Source of the DNA: Cupriavidus taiwanensis
GTDB lineage: Bacteria > Pseudomonadota > Gammaproteobacteria > Burkholderiales > Burkholderiaceae
Length of the DNA stretch: 64,000 bases
Reading direction: 5' to 3'
NCBI RefSeq assembly: GCF_900249755.1
Contig: NZ_LT976853.1
Coordinates: 62,001-126,000 of the forward strand
Shown: one piece after another, positions 15,782-25,054 of the stretch
How the letters are laid out: each line of letters starts with the position of its first letter
Numbering within the stretch: the stretch's first letter is position 1
Made by a program: the position numbers and the translations under genes
Notes under the pieces: model-generated
What the model saw: the letters and a program-made list of their open reading frames with translations, nothing else
Database searches by the model: none
What the model was told of the DNA's origin: nothing

Positions 15782-16498
15782 TCACCCTGCGCCAGCGGCG
15801 CGCTTGCTGACCTGCGCGTTCATCTCGGCCGCCTCGCCCAGCACATGGGCCAGGCGCCGCAGCGGCCGGCTGCATTGCAGGTGCAGGTACAGGTAGCAGG
15901 CGGCGCCGGTCACCACCATCACGCCGTAGAGCCACAGCAGCGTGCCGGCCAGCGCCTGCTGGCGCGGCAGCGCGGCCATCACCGCGGCGGCCGGCGCCAG
16001 CGCCAGCAGCACCGCCAGGGTACGCGCCGCGCCCTCCCACAGCCGCAGCTGCAGCGCCACGCGCCGCTGGCGCGCCTGCAGCTGCTGCGGCGGAATCCGC
16101 GCCAGCCGGCGCAGCAGCGCGTCCTCGGCGGCGCTGTCGCGGTCCAGCTCGGCGGCCTGCCAGCGCAGCGGATGGCGCAGCCGCGCCAGCACCGTGCCGG
16201 CACGGGCCAGCCCCGCGCCGACATAGCAGGCCGCGGCCACGGCCAGCAGGGCCTCGAAGCCGCGCAGCGACCAGGGCGGCACGGCCTGCTTCAGCCCGAG
16301 GCGCCAGATCGCCAGGCCGGCGCCGCACAGCAGCGTCGCCGCCAGCGCGGCGATAAAGCCCAGCCACAGCGTGCGGCCGAGCCGGCCGACGGGCGCCGGC
16401 GGCAAGGGTGCGGACGCAGGCGCGGGCGAGGCCGCAAGCGCTTCCAGCAGTTCATAGGTGGACGGCAGCCTGGAATACATGGTCAGCCCGGATGGCAT
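15782..16498 (-). CDS. Hypothetical inner-membrane protein with four predicted spans
   Basis: The protein has 238 residues. After a Pro/Ala-rich stretch, hydrophobic helices lie at about 45-67, 80-103, 157-178 and 183-205. Between the second and third is a soluble, Arg/Gln-rich coil of about 50 residues (DRDSAAEDALLRRLARIPPQ ...). The C-terminus reads AEMNAQVSKRAAGAG. No family is recognised. An ATG at 16480 (MYSRLPS) is an alternative start, and neither has a strong ribosome site. A weak PAS or two-component link cannot be shown. Confidence 0.6.
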   Translation of the reverse strand: MPSGLTMYSRLPSTYELLEALAASPAPASAPLPPAPVGRLGRTLWLGFIAALAATLLCGAGLAIWRLGLKQAVPPWSLRGFEALLAVAAACYVGAGLARAGTVLARLRHPLRWQAAELDRDSAAEDALLRRLARIPPQQLQARQRRVALQLRLWEGAARTLAVLLALAPAAAVMAALPRQQALAGTLLWLYGVMVVTGAACYLYLHLQCSRPLRRLAHVLGEAAEMNAQVSKRAAGAG

Positions 16499-16742
16499 GG
16501 AATGCCGCCATTTTGCCGCAGGGCGCTGGCGTACCCGCCGCTGCGCGGCGTGGCCGTACCGTCACACCACATATTCAATGGCAGGCATCGGCGACCCTGC
16601 GCCGACCGTCCGGTGTGGCTTTCCACCCCGCATTGCGTACCACAGGTATCGAATCAACTGATCGCCCTTCTGTTTATCCCAACCGGCTTGCGGGAATAGG
16701 ATCGACTCCAACGAAATTCCCACCATTACCGGAGACAAGATC

Positions 16743-18527
<1,785 letters not shown>

Positions 18528-18554
18528 GACGCTATCGCCCCTTGCAGACCGACA

Positions 18555-18582
18555 CGTCATTCCCGCACAGGCGGGAATGACG
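18555..18582. repeat. Short palindromic repeat, GTCATTCCCGC type
   Basis: There is a perfect 12-bp stem, CGTCATTCCCGC / GCGGGAATGACG, with a 4-base loop in the gcl-hyi gap. Related elements are at 20626, 22036 and 43224. Confidence 0.85.
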
Positions 18583-18611
18583 AACAAAAACCAAGTCACA
18601 GGAGATGACAA

Positions 18612-19394
18612 ATGACGAAACTTGCGGCCAACCTCACCATGCTGTTCAACGAAGTCGGTTTTCTCGACCGCTTCGAAGCCGCCGCGCGCGCGGGCTTCCG
18701 CGGCGTGGAATTCCTGTTCCCCTACGCGTTCCATGCGGACCAGATCGCTGACCGCCTGAACCGCTTCCAGCTGGACCTGGTGCTGCACAACCTGCCCGCC
18801 GGCAAGTGGGACGCGGGCGAGCGCGGCATTGCCTGCCACCCGGACCGCGTCGGCGAATTCCAGGACGGCGTGGGCGAGGCCATCAAGTACGCCAAGGTGC
18901 TGGGCGTGCGCCAGCTGAACTGCCTGGTCGGCATCCTGCCGCAGAACGTCAAGCGCGAGCAGGCGCAGGAAACGCTGGTGGAAAACCTGCGCTTCGCCGC
19001 CGGCGCGCTGGCCGCCGAGCAGATCGACCTGCTCATCGAGCCGATCAACACCTTCGACATCCCCGGCTTCTTCCTGTCGCGCACGCAGCAGGCGCTGGAC
19101 CTGATCAACCAGGTCAACGCGCCCAACCTGTACGTGCAGTACGACATCTATCACATGCAGCGGATGGAAGGCGAGATCGCCAACACCATCAAGGCCAACC
19201 TGCCGAAGATCAGGCACATCCAGCTGGCCGACAACCCGGGCCGCAACGAGCCGGGCACGGGCGAGCTGAACTACCAGTTCCTGTTCAAGTATCTGGACGA
19301 GATCGGCTACAACGGCTGGATCGGCTGCGAATACAAGCCGAAGACCACCACGGAAGCCGGGCTGGGCTGGCGCGCTGCGCACGGCGTGCAGTAA
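18612..19394 (+). CDS. hyi: Hydroxypyruvate isomerase
   Basis: This 260-residue TIM-barrel protein of the xylose-isomerase-like family converts hydroxypyruvate and tartronate semialdehyde. Visible are LTMLFNEVGFLDRFEAAARAGF at the N-terminus, and the metal-binding Glu in LLIEPINTFDIPGFFL (the Hyi hallmark). Asp/His are in YVQYDIYHMQRMEG, HIQLADNPGRNEPGTGE follows, and the last Glu is in IGCEYKP. The length matches E. coli Hyi (258). ACAGGAGATGACAA precedes the ATG. It balances the two isomeric C3 intermediates ahead of GlxR. Confidence 0.95.
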   Translation: MTKLAANLTMLFNEVGFLDRFEAAARAGFRGVEFLFPYAFHADQIADRLNRFQLDLVLHNLPAGKWDAGERGIACHPDRVGEFQDGVGEAIKYAKVLGVRQLNCLVGILPQNVKREQAQETLVENLRFAAGALAAEQIDLLIEPINTFDIPGFFLSRTQQALDLINQVNAPNLYVQYDIYHMQRMEGEIANTIKANLPKIRHIQLADNPGRNEPGTGELNYQFLFKYLDEIGYNGWIGCEYKPKTTTEAGLGWRAAHGVQ

Positions 19395-19426
19395 CACCGT
19401 CAGTCTTCAATTCCCGCTTGTTTGCT

Positions 19427-19575
19427 CCCCTCTCCCGCCTGCGGGAGAGGGGCCGGGGGTGAGGGCCGGAGGGTCAAAGGCTGAGGCCTGCGAGTTAAAA
19501 ACCGTAGGCCCCGCTTGATGTGGCTCCCAGCTAGCCCACCCCTCACCCCAACCCTCTCCCCATGAGGGGAGAGGG
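19427..19575. repeat. Composite palindromic repeat pair in the hyi-glxR gap
   Basis: Two hairpins face each other: CCCCTCTCCCGC / GCGGGAGAGGGG (19427-19438 with 19441-19452) and CCCTCTCCCC / GGGGAGAGGG (19552-19561 with 19566-19575). Between them, GGGGGTGAGGG and CACCCCTCACCCC are also roughly complementary, so the whole block could fold back. This is a dispersed intergenic repeat type of proteobacteria. It may act as an mRNA-stability element inside the operon. The rest of the 299-base gap has no gene. Confidence 0.75.
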
Positions 19576-19693
19576 AGAACACCTTGCTTGGGCCAGTTCG
19601 GGCGGCTTGGGAGCACCCAACACCGCGCTCCCTTTCTGTGCCGGGGCTTCAGAACTACCAGCTTCGATTTCATTCTTCTAAGGAGACATCAAC

Positions 19694-20614
19694 ATGGCAA
19701 CCACTCGCAACGTCGGCTTCATCGGCCTGGGCATCATGGGCGCACCGATGGCGGGCCACCTGCGCGCCGCCGGCCACACCCTGTTCGTGCATGACGTCAA
19801 CCCGGCCCCGCAAGCGCTGGTCGATGCAGGCGTGACCGTCTGCACCAGCGCCGAGGAAGTCGCCAAGCGCGCCGACATCATCGTCATCATGGTGCCGGAC
19901 ACCCCGCACGTCGAAGCCGTGCTGTTCAGCGAAAAGGGTGTCGCCGCCGCGTTCAAGGCCGCCGGCAAGGAAGCCAGCTACAGCAAGATCGTGGTCGACA
20001 TGAGCTCGATCTCGCCGATCGCCACCAAGGACTTCGCCGCGCGCATCAACAAGCTGGGCGCTTCGTACCTGGACGCACCGGTGTCGGGCGGTGAAGTGGG
20101 CGCCAAGGCCGCGTCGCTGACGATCATGGTTGGCGGCCCGCAGGAGGCCTTCGACCAGGTCAAGCCGCTGTTCGAGCTGATGGGCAAGAACATCACGCTG
20201 GTCGGCGGCAACGGCGATGGCCAGACCACCAAGGTGGCCAACCAGATCATCGTCGCGCTGAACATCCAGGCCGTGTCCGAAGCGCTGCTGTTCGCCTCCA
20301 AGGCCGGTGCCGATCCGGCCAAGGTGCGCGAGGCGCTGATGGGCGGCTTCGCCGCGTCGCGCATCCTGGAAGTGCACGGCGACCGCATGGTCAAGCGCAC
20401 CTTCGACCCGGGCTTCCGCATCGAGCTGCACCAGAAGGACCTGAACCTGGCGCTGCAGGGGGCCAAGGCGCTGGGCGTGGCGCTGCCCAACACCGCCACC
20501 GCGCAGGAGCTGTTCAACACCTGCTCGGCCAACGGCCTGGGCAAGCAGGACCACTCGGCCCTGTGCCGCGCGATCGAGATCATGTCCAACCACCAGATCG
20601 CCAACGCCAAGTAA
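19694..20614 (+). CDS. glxR: 2-hydroxy-3-oxopropionate (tartronate semialdehyde) reductase
   Basis: The protein has 306 residues of the beta-hydroxyacid dehydrogenase family and reduces tartronate semialdehyde to D-glycerate with NAD(P)H. Motifs are the nucleotide loop GLGIMGAPMAGHL from residue 11, VHDVNP, the substrate loop DAPVSGGEVGAKAASLTIMVGG (Ser131-Gly-Gly) and the catalytic lysine Lys180 in GDGQTTKVANQ. The length is near E. coli GarR/GlxR (294). AAGGAGACATCAAC precedes the ATG. It is third in the glyoxylate operon. Confidence 0.95.
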   Translation: MATTRNVGFIGLGIMGAPMAGHLRAAGHTLFVHDVNPAPQALVDAGVTVCTSAEEVAKRADIIVIMVPDTPHVEAVLFSEKGVAAAFKAAGKEASYSKIVVDMSSISPIATKDFAARINKLGASYLDAPVSGGEVGAKAASLTIMVGGPQEAFDQVKPLFELMGKNITLVGGNGDGQTTKVANQIIVALNIQAVSEALLFASKAGADPAKVREALMGGFAASRILEVHGDRMVKRTFDPGFRIELHQKDLNLALQGAKALGVALPNTATAQELFNTCSANGLGKQDHSALCRAIEIMSNHQIANAK

Positions 20615-20625
20615 GCCGCAACCCC

Positions 20626-20650
20626 GTCGTCCCCGCCCTGCGGGGACGAC
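20626..20650. repeat. Short palindromic repeat, GTCGTCCCCG type
   Basis: There is a 10-bp stem, GTCGTCCCCG / CGGGGACGAC, with a 5-base loop just after the glxR stop. It has no T tract, so it is a repeat rather than a terminator. Confidence 0.8.
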
Positions 20651-20715
20651 ACGCTTTGCAGTCCCCGCTTTGCATTTGAAGTCCCCAGCGTACCCGTCAG
20701 CACCCAGGATTCTCC

Positions 20716-22029
20716 ATGCTCGTCACCGAACCCCAAGCCGCCCTGCTGTCGCCCCAGCGCACCGCAGCCAACGCTGAACCGCGCGCGCTGCTGCGCGAGC
20801 TGTTCGATACCGCGGTCGCGTCCGTCAGCGCCAGCCACTGCCTGCCGCCGCACCTGCCCACGCCGCCCAGGGGCCGCACGGTAGTGATCGGCGCCGGCAA
20901 GGCCGCTGCCGCGATGGCGCAGGCGGTCGAGGCGAACTGGCAAGGCGAGCTGTCGGGCCTGGTGGTGACGCGCTACGGCCATGGTGCCGATTGCCGGCGC
21001 ATCGAAGTGGTCGAGGCCGCCCACCCCGTTCCCGACGAAGCCGGCGCGCGCGCCGCGCAGCGCATGGTGGAGCTGGTGCAGGGGCTGACCGCCGACGACC
21101 TCGTGCTGTGCCTGATCTCCGGCGGCGGCTCCGCGCTGCTGGCCGCGCCGGCGCCGGGACTGACGCTGGCCGACAAGCAGGCCGTGAACAAGGCGCTGCT
21201 CAAGAGCGGCGCCAGCATCGGCGAGATGAACTGCGTGCGCAAGCACCTGTCCGCGCTCAAGGGCGGCCGCCTGGCGCTGCACTGCGCGCCGGCACGGGTG
21301 GAGACGCTGCTGATTTCCGATATCCCCGGCGATGACCCGACGCTGATCGCCAGCGGCCCGACGCTGCCCGACGCGACCACCTGCGCCGATGCGCTGGCGG
21401 TGATCGCCAAGTACGGCATCGACGTGCCCGCCAACGTGCGCGCGCACCTGGAAAGCGGTGCCGGCGAAACGCCCAAGCCCGGCGATGCGCGCTTCAACGG
21501 CCACCGCAGCGTGACGCTGGCGACCGCGCAGCAGGCGCTGGAAGCCGCCGCGGCGCGCGCGCGCGAACTGGGCCTCGAGGCCCACATCCTGTCCGACTGC
21601 ATCGAGGGCGAAGCCCGCGAAGTGGCCGAAGTGCATGCCGCGATCGCGCGCCAGGTCGCGCAGCGCGGCCAGCCGTTCAGCAAGCCGTGCGTGATCCTGT
21701 CCGGCGGCGAAACCACCGTGACCGTGCGCGGCAAGGGCCGCGGCGGGCGCAATGCCGAGTTCCTGCTGGCGCTGGCGGTGGCGCTCGACGGCCTGCCCGG
21801 CGTGCATGCGATTGCCGGCGACACCGATGGCATCGACGGCTCGGAAGACAACGCCGGCGCCGTGCTGTCGCCTGACACGCTGACCCGTGCCGGCGCGCGC
21901 GGGCTGCATGCGCGCGCGCACCTGGAGAACAACGACGGCTACGGCTTCTTCGCCGCGCTCGACGACCTGATCGTCACCGGCCCGACCCGCACCAATGTGA
22001 ACGATTTCCGGGCGATTCTGATTACCTGA
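20716..22029 (+). CDS. ttuD: Glycerate 2-kinase / hydroxypyruvate reductase-type (MOFRL family)
   Basis: This 437-residue protein has the DUF4147 N-terminal domain (VVIGAGKAAAAMAQAVEANW, KHLSALKGGRLA with a catalytic-type Lys) and the C-terminal MOFRL domain (GRGGRNAEFLLALA, AGDTDGIDGSEDNAGA). Family enzymes phosphorylate D-glycerate, mostly giving 2-phosphoglycerate. Older annotations call them hydroxypyruvate reductase TtuD. 2-Phosphoglycerate would feed enolase and then the pyruvate kinase encoded next. The start has no strong ribosome site (CACCCAGGATTCTCC upstream). Confidence 0.9.
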   Translation: MLVTEPQAALLSPQRTAANAEPRALLRELFDTAVASVSASHCLPPHLPTPPRGRTVVIGAGKAAAAMAQAVEANWQGELSGLVVTRYGHGADCRRIEVVEAAHPVPDEAGARAAQRMVELVQGLTADDLVLCLISGGGSALLAAPAPGLTLADKQAVNKALLKSGASIGEMNCVRKHLSALKGGRLALHCAPARVETLLISDIPGDDPTLIASGPTLPDATTCADALAVIAKYGIDVPANVRAHLESGAGETPKPGDARFNGHRSVTLATAQQALEAAAARARELGLEAHILSDCIEGEAREVAEVHAAIARQVAQRGQPFSKPCVILSGGETTVTVRGKGRGGRNAEFLLALAVALDGLPGVHAIAGDTDGIDGSEDNAGAVLSPDTLTRAGARGLHARAHLENNDGYGFFAALDDLIVTGPTRTNVNDFRAILIT

Positions 22030-22035
22030 TTTGTT

Positions 22036-22105
22036 GTCGTTCCCGCGCAGGCGGGGACCCAGTGACTTTCAAAAGACGCTGGATTCCCGCCTGCGCGGGA
22101 ATGAC
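22036..22105. repeat. Long inverted repeat of the GTCRTTCCCGC family
   Basis: Two 20-base arms (22036-22055 and 22086-22105) are complementary with one mismatch and separated by 30 bases. It is a double-length member of the repeat family seen at 18555 and 43224. It lies in the ttuD-pyk gap. Confidence 0.82.
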
Positions 22106-22181
22106 GAAGTGAACCGCCAACGTAGTACCGACTGACTCGCGGCGCCGACGCGCCGCTACCGAGAATGGAAGAGGAGACATC

Positions 22182-23645
22182 ATGAGACGCCAGCGCAAAG
22201 CGAAGATCGTGGCCACGCTCGGCCCCGCCAGCACCGACATCGCGGTGATCCGCGCGCTGTTCGAGGCCGGCGCGGACGTGTTCCGGCTGAACTTCAGCCA
22301 CGGCACCCACGACGACCACCGCGCGCGCTACGACGCGGTGCGCCAGGTCGAGGCCGAGACCGGCCGCCCCATCGCCGTGCTGGCCGACCTGCAGGGCCCC
22401 AAGCTGCGCATCGGCACCTTCGCCGCGGGCAAGGTCGCGGTGCGCACCGGCGACGTGTTCGTGCTCGACAGCGATCCCACCCCGGGCGACGGCACCCGCG
22501 TCTACCTGCCGCACCCGGAGCTGTTCCAGGCCGCGCAGCCCGGCCAGTCGCTGCTGATCGACGACGGCAAGGTGCGCCTGGCGATCGAGTCGGTCACCAC
22601 CGGCACCATCACCACGCGCGTGGCCAACAACGGCACGCTGTCGGACCGCAAGGGCGTGAACGTGCCCGATGCGGTGATCCCCATCCCCGCGCTGACGGCA
22701 AAGGACCGCAAGGACCTGGACTTCGCGCTGGCGCTGGGCGCCGACTGGATCGGCCTGTCGTTCGTGCAGCGCCCGTCCGACATCGTCGAGGCGCGCGAGA
22801 TCGTCGGCACCCGTGCCGGCATCCTGTCCAAGATCGAGAAGCCGGCCGCGCTGCAGCAACTGGAAGAGATCGTGCGCGTGTCCGATTCGGTGATGGTGGC
22901 GCGCGGCGACCTCGGCGTGGAACTGCCGCCGGAGCGCGTGCCCGGCGTGCAGAAGCGCATCCTGCGCGTGTGCCGCCAGCTGGGCAAGCCGGTGGTGATC
23001 GCCACGCAGATGCTGGAATCGATGATCGACTCGCCGGTGCCGACCCGCGCCGAAGCGTCGGACGTGGCCAGCGCGATCTACGAGGGCGCCGATGCGGTGA
23101 TGCTGTCGGCCGAGTCGGCCAACGGCCGCTACCCGGTGCCGGCGGTGTCGATGATGAACCGCATCGTCACCGAGGTCGAGCGCGACCCGCTGTACCGCAA
23201 CCTGCTCGACGCGCAGCACGAGACCCCGCTGAACACGCGCCAGGATGCCATTTGCGCCGCGCTGCGCGAAGTCACGCAGATCATCGGCGCGGCGGCGACG
23301 GTGACCTATACCTCGTCGGGCGCCACCGCGCTGCGCGCCGCGCGCGAGCGGCCGTGCGCGCCCATCGTCAGCATCACGCCCAACCTGGAGATCGCGCGCC
23401 GGCTGGCGATCGCGTGGGGCATCCACTCCACCGTCAGCCCGGACGTGCAGAGCGTCGACGAAATGGTCGAGGCCGCCACGCGCGCCGCCGTCGCCGAAGG
23501 CTACGCCGCGCCGGGTGACCAGATCACCATTGCCGCCGGCATGCCCTTCGGCCAGGGCGGCACTACCAACCTGCTGCGCGTGGCCGAAGTCAGCGCCAGC
23601 GCCGTGGCCGCCGCGCCAGTCGCGCGCGAGGCCGCGCTGGCCTGA
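22182..23645 (+). CDS. pyk: Pyruvate kinase
   Basis: This 487-residue protein transfers phosphate from phosphoenolpyruvate to ADP. Motifs are KIVATLGPASTD, the catalytic FRLNFSHG, LADLQGPKLRIG, ILSKIEKPAALQQL with the essential Lys (SKIEKP), VARGDLGVELP, IATQMLESMI and TRAEASDVASAIYEGADAVMLS. The C-terminal regulatory domain is complete. As the last gene of the glyoxylate operon it closes the route glyoxylate to pyruvate, probably as one of several pyk paralogues in the genome. GAGGAGACATC precedes the ATG. Confidence 0.96.
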   Translation: MRRQRKAKIVATLGPASTDIAVIRALFEAGADVFRLNFSHGTHDDHRARYDAVRQVEAETGRPIAVLADLQGPKLRIGTFAAGKVAVRTGDVFVLDSDPTPGDGTRVYLPHPELFQAAQPGQSLLIDDGKVRLAIESVTTGTITTRVANNGTLSDRKGVNVPDAVIPIPALTAKDRKDLDFALALGADWIGLSFVQRPSDIVEAREIVGTRAGILSKIEKPAALQQLEEIVRVSDSVMVARGDLGVELPPERVPGVQKRILRVCRQLGKPVVIATQMLESMIDSPVPTRAEASDVASAIYEGADAVMLSAESANGRYPVPAVSMMNRIVTEVERDPLYRNLLDAQHETPLNTRQDAICAALREVTQIIGAAATVTYTSSGATALRAARERPCAPIVSITPNLEIARRLAIAWGIHSTVSPDVQSVDEMVEAATRAAVAEGYAAPGDQITIAAGMPFGQGGTTNLLRVAEVSASAVAAAPVAREAALA

Positions 23646-23672
23646 GCGCGCTCGCGCCCTGGCGCGTTCCGG

Positions 23673-23697
23673 AACCGGGTGCAAACCCGGTTTCTTC
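23673..23697 (+). terminator. Weak Rho-independent terminator after pyk
   Basis: An 8-bp stem, AACCGGGT / ACCCGGTT (23673-23680 with 23685-23692), is followed by TTTCTTC. A stronger terminator lies just downstream. Confidence 0.6.
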
Positions 23698-23708
23698 GCT
23701 TTGCCGCG

Positions 23709-23756
23709 CACCGCCCGCATTGCCCGTCTCCAGGGCGAGTGGGCGGTGTTTTTTTT
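23709..23756 (+). terminator. Rho-independent terminator with T8 tail
   Basis: CACCGCCC (23709-23716 region) pairs with GGGCGGTG (23741-23748), extended inward by GCCC/GGGC, and is followed by eight T. It ends the glyoxylate operon. Confidence 0.82.
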
Positions 23757-23854
23757 GTCGCGCCGCTGCGCGCGTGCCGCCGGGACCAGCGCCGAAGCGC
23801 GGATTGCTATACTGGATTCCACCTTTCCTGCCTTCCCCAAGCACCGGAGCCCCC

Positions 23855-24727
23855 ATGCGCCTAGATGACGAAGCCGAGAGCCAGCACGTTGAAGACCGCC
23901 GCGGTGGATTCGGCGGGCTTGGCGGCAAGTCGATCGGCATCGGCACCGTCATCATCGCGCTGGCGGCGTCGTACTTCTTCGGCATCGACCCGATGCTGAT
24001 CATGCAGGGCGCGTCGGTGCTGCAGGGCTCCGGCCCGCAGCAACAGCAACAGCAGCAAGCCGATCGCCCGCCCGCGACGGACCAGATGACCGTGTTCACG
24101 CGCAAGGTGCTGGGCAATACCGAGCGCACCTGGCAACACATCTTCGAAACCCAGCTCAACCGCCGCTATGCGCCGCCGACGCTGGTGCTGTTCTCCGGCG
24201 CCACGCCCACGGCGTGCGGCACCGGCCAGTCGGCGATGGGCCCGTTCTACTGCCCCGGCGACCAGAAGGTGTATATCGACCTGGCCTTTTATGACGAATT
24301 GCGCCAGCGCTTCGGCGCCGGCGGCGACTTTGCCCAGGCCTATGTGATCGCGCACGAGATCGGCCACCATGTGCAGAACCTGCTGGGCGTGTCGGACAAG
24401 GTCGACAGCGCACGCCGGCGCATGGGCGAGGCGCAGGCCAACCAGCTGTCGGTGCGCATGGAGCTGCAGGCCGATTGCCTGGCCGGGGTCTGGGCCGCCA
24501 CCGCGCAGCGTGCCAACCAGCAGCTGCTGGAACCCGGCGATATCGAAGAAGGCCTGAAGGCCGCCGCCGCGATCGGCGACGACCGGCTGCAGCGCCAGTC
24601 GCAGGGCTATGTCGTGCCCGAAGCGTTTACCCACGGCTCAAGCGAGCAGCGCGTGCGCTGGCTGCGCCGCGGCATCGAGTCCGGCGACATCCGCAAGTGC
24701 GACGCCTTCGCCGAGCGCAACCTGTAG
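23855..24727 (+). CDS. ypfJ: Neutral zinc metallopeptidase-like protein, YpfJ/KPN_02809 family
   Basis: The protein has 290 residues. The frame is open upstream but family similarity starts at the ATG at 23855 (MRLDDEAESQHVEDRRGG). One N-terminal membrane span (about 27-45) follows a Gly-rich segment, then a Gln-rich linker, then the metallopeptidase-like domain. That domain has HEIGHH at residues 167-172 and ADCLAGVWA supplying the third ligand. The catalytic domain is predicted to lie outside the cytoplasm. Proteolysis has not been shown for most family members. It has its own upstream region after the pyk terminators. Confidence 0.87.
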   Translation: MRLDDEAESQHVEDRRGGFGGLGGKSIGIGTVIIALAASYFFGIDPMLIMQGASVLQGSGPQQQQQQQADRPPATDQMTVFTRKVLGNTERTWQHIFETQLNRRYAPPTLVLFSGATPTACGTGQSAMGPFYCPGDQKVYIDLAFYDELRQRFGAGGDFAQAYVIAHEIGHHVQNLLGVSDKVDSARRRMGEAQANQLSVRMELQADCLAGVWAATAQRANQQLLEPGDIEEGLKAAAAIGDDRLQRQSQGYVVPEAFTHGSSEQRVRWLRRGIESGDIRKCDAFAERNL

Positions 24728-24779
24728 TTCCCGTTCCCGCCCCCAACCTCGGTGGGGGGCCGGCAATGTGACGTTTGCG

Positions 24780-24808
24780 TTGTCCGGCCTGGCTTCCGTG
24801 TCTATAAT
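24780..24808 (+). promoter_or_regulatory. Sigma70 promoter for the RND pump gene
   Basis: TTGTCC (24780-24785) and a perfect TATAAT (24803-24808) have a 17-base spacer. Transcription would start near 24815. Confidence 0.68.
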
Positions 24809-24901
24809 CGCCGCCAAGGCCGCAGCATGACGGCCTCGCCGGCGCCGATCCTCACCGGTCTTTTCGCGCCGCAGCGCCGGGTCCTTCCCCACCGGACCCC
24901 A

Positions 24902-24933
24902 TATCCCGGTATCCCGGTATTCCGATACCCCGG
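24902..24933. repeat. Four tandem 8-bp repeats in the RND leader
   Basis: The units are TATCCCGG, TATCCCGG, TATTCCGA and TACCCCGG, head to tail. The last three also contain a GGTAT-TCCG-ATACC dyad. It lies about 90 bases after the predicted transcription start and 120 before the ATG. Confidence 0.7.
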
Positions 24934-25054
24934 GGTACGCGCCAACTTGCCGCAGTCGTTGCGGCGTCTCCGCACCCAAGCCGTTCCGTTCCAACCGCAC
25001 CGGAGCCACGGCCGATCTTCACTTGCCGTGCGCCCGTGCCAGCCCTGACCTGAC

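Larger units (their letters stand above)
24728..25054. other. Leader of the RND pump gene (327 bases, no other gene)
   Basis: The region contains a good promoter (24780-24808) and an 8-base tandem repeat (24902-24933). Otherwise it is GC-rich sequence without a credible ORF. The resulting 5' leader is about 240 bases, long for a transporter gene. Confidence 0.6.
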
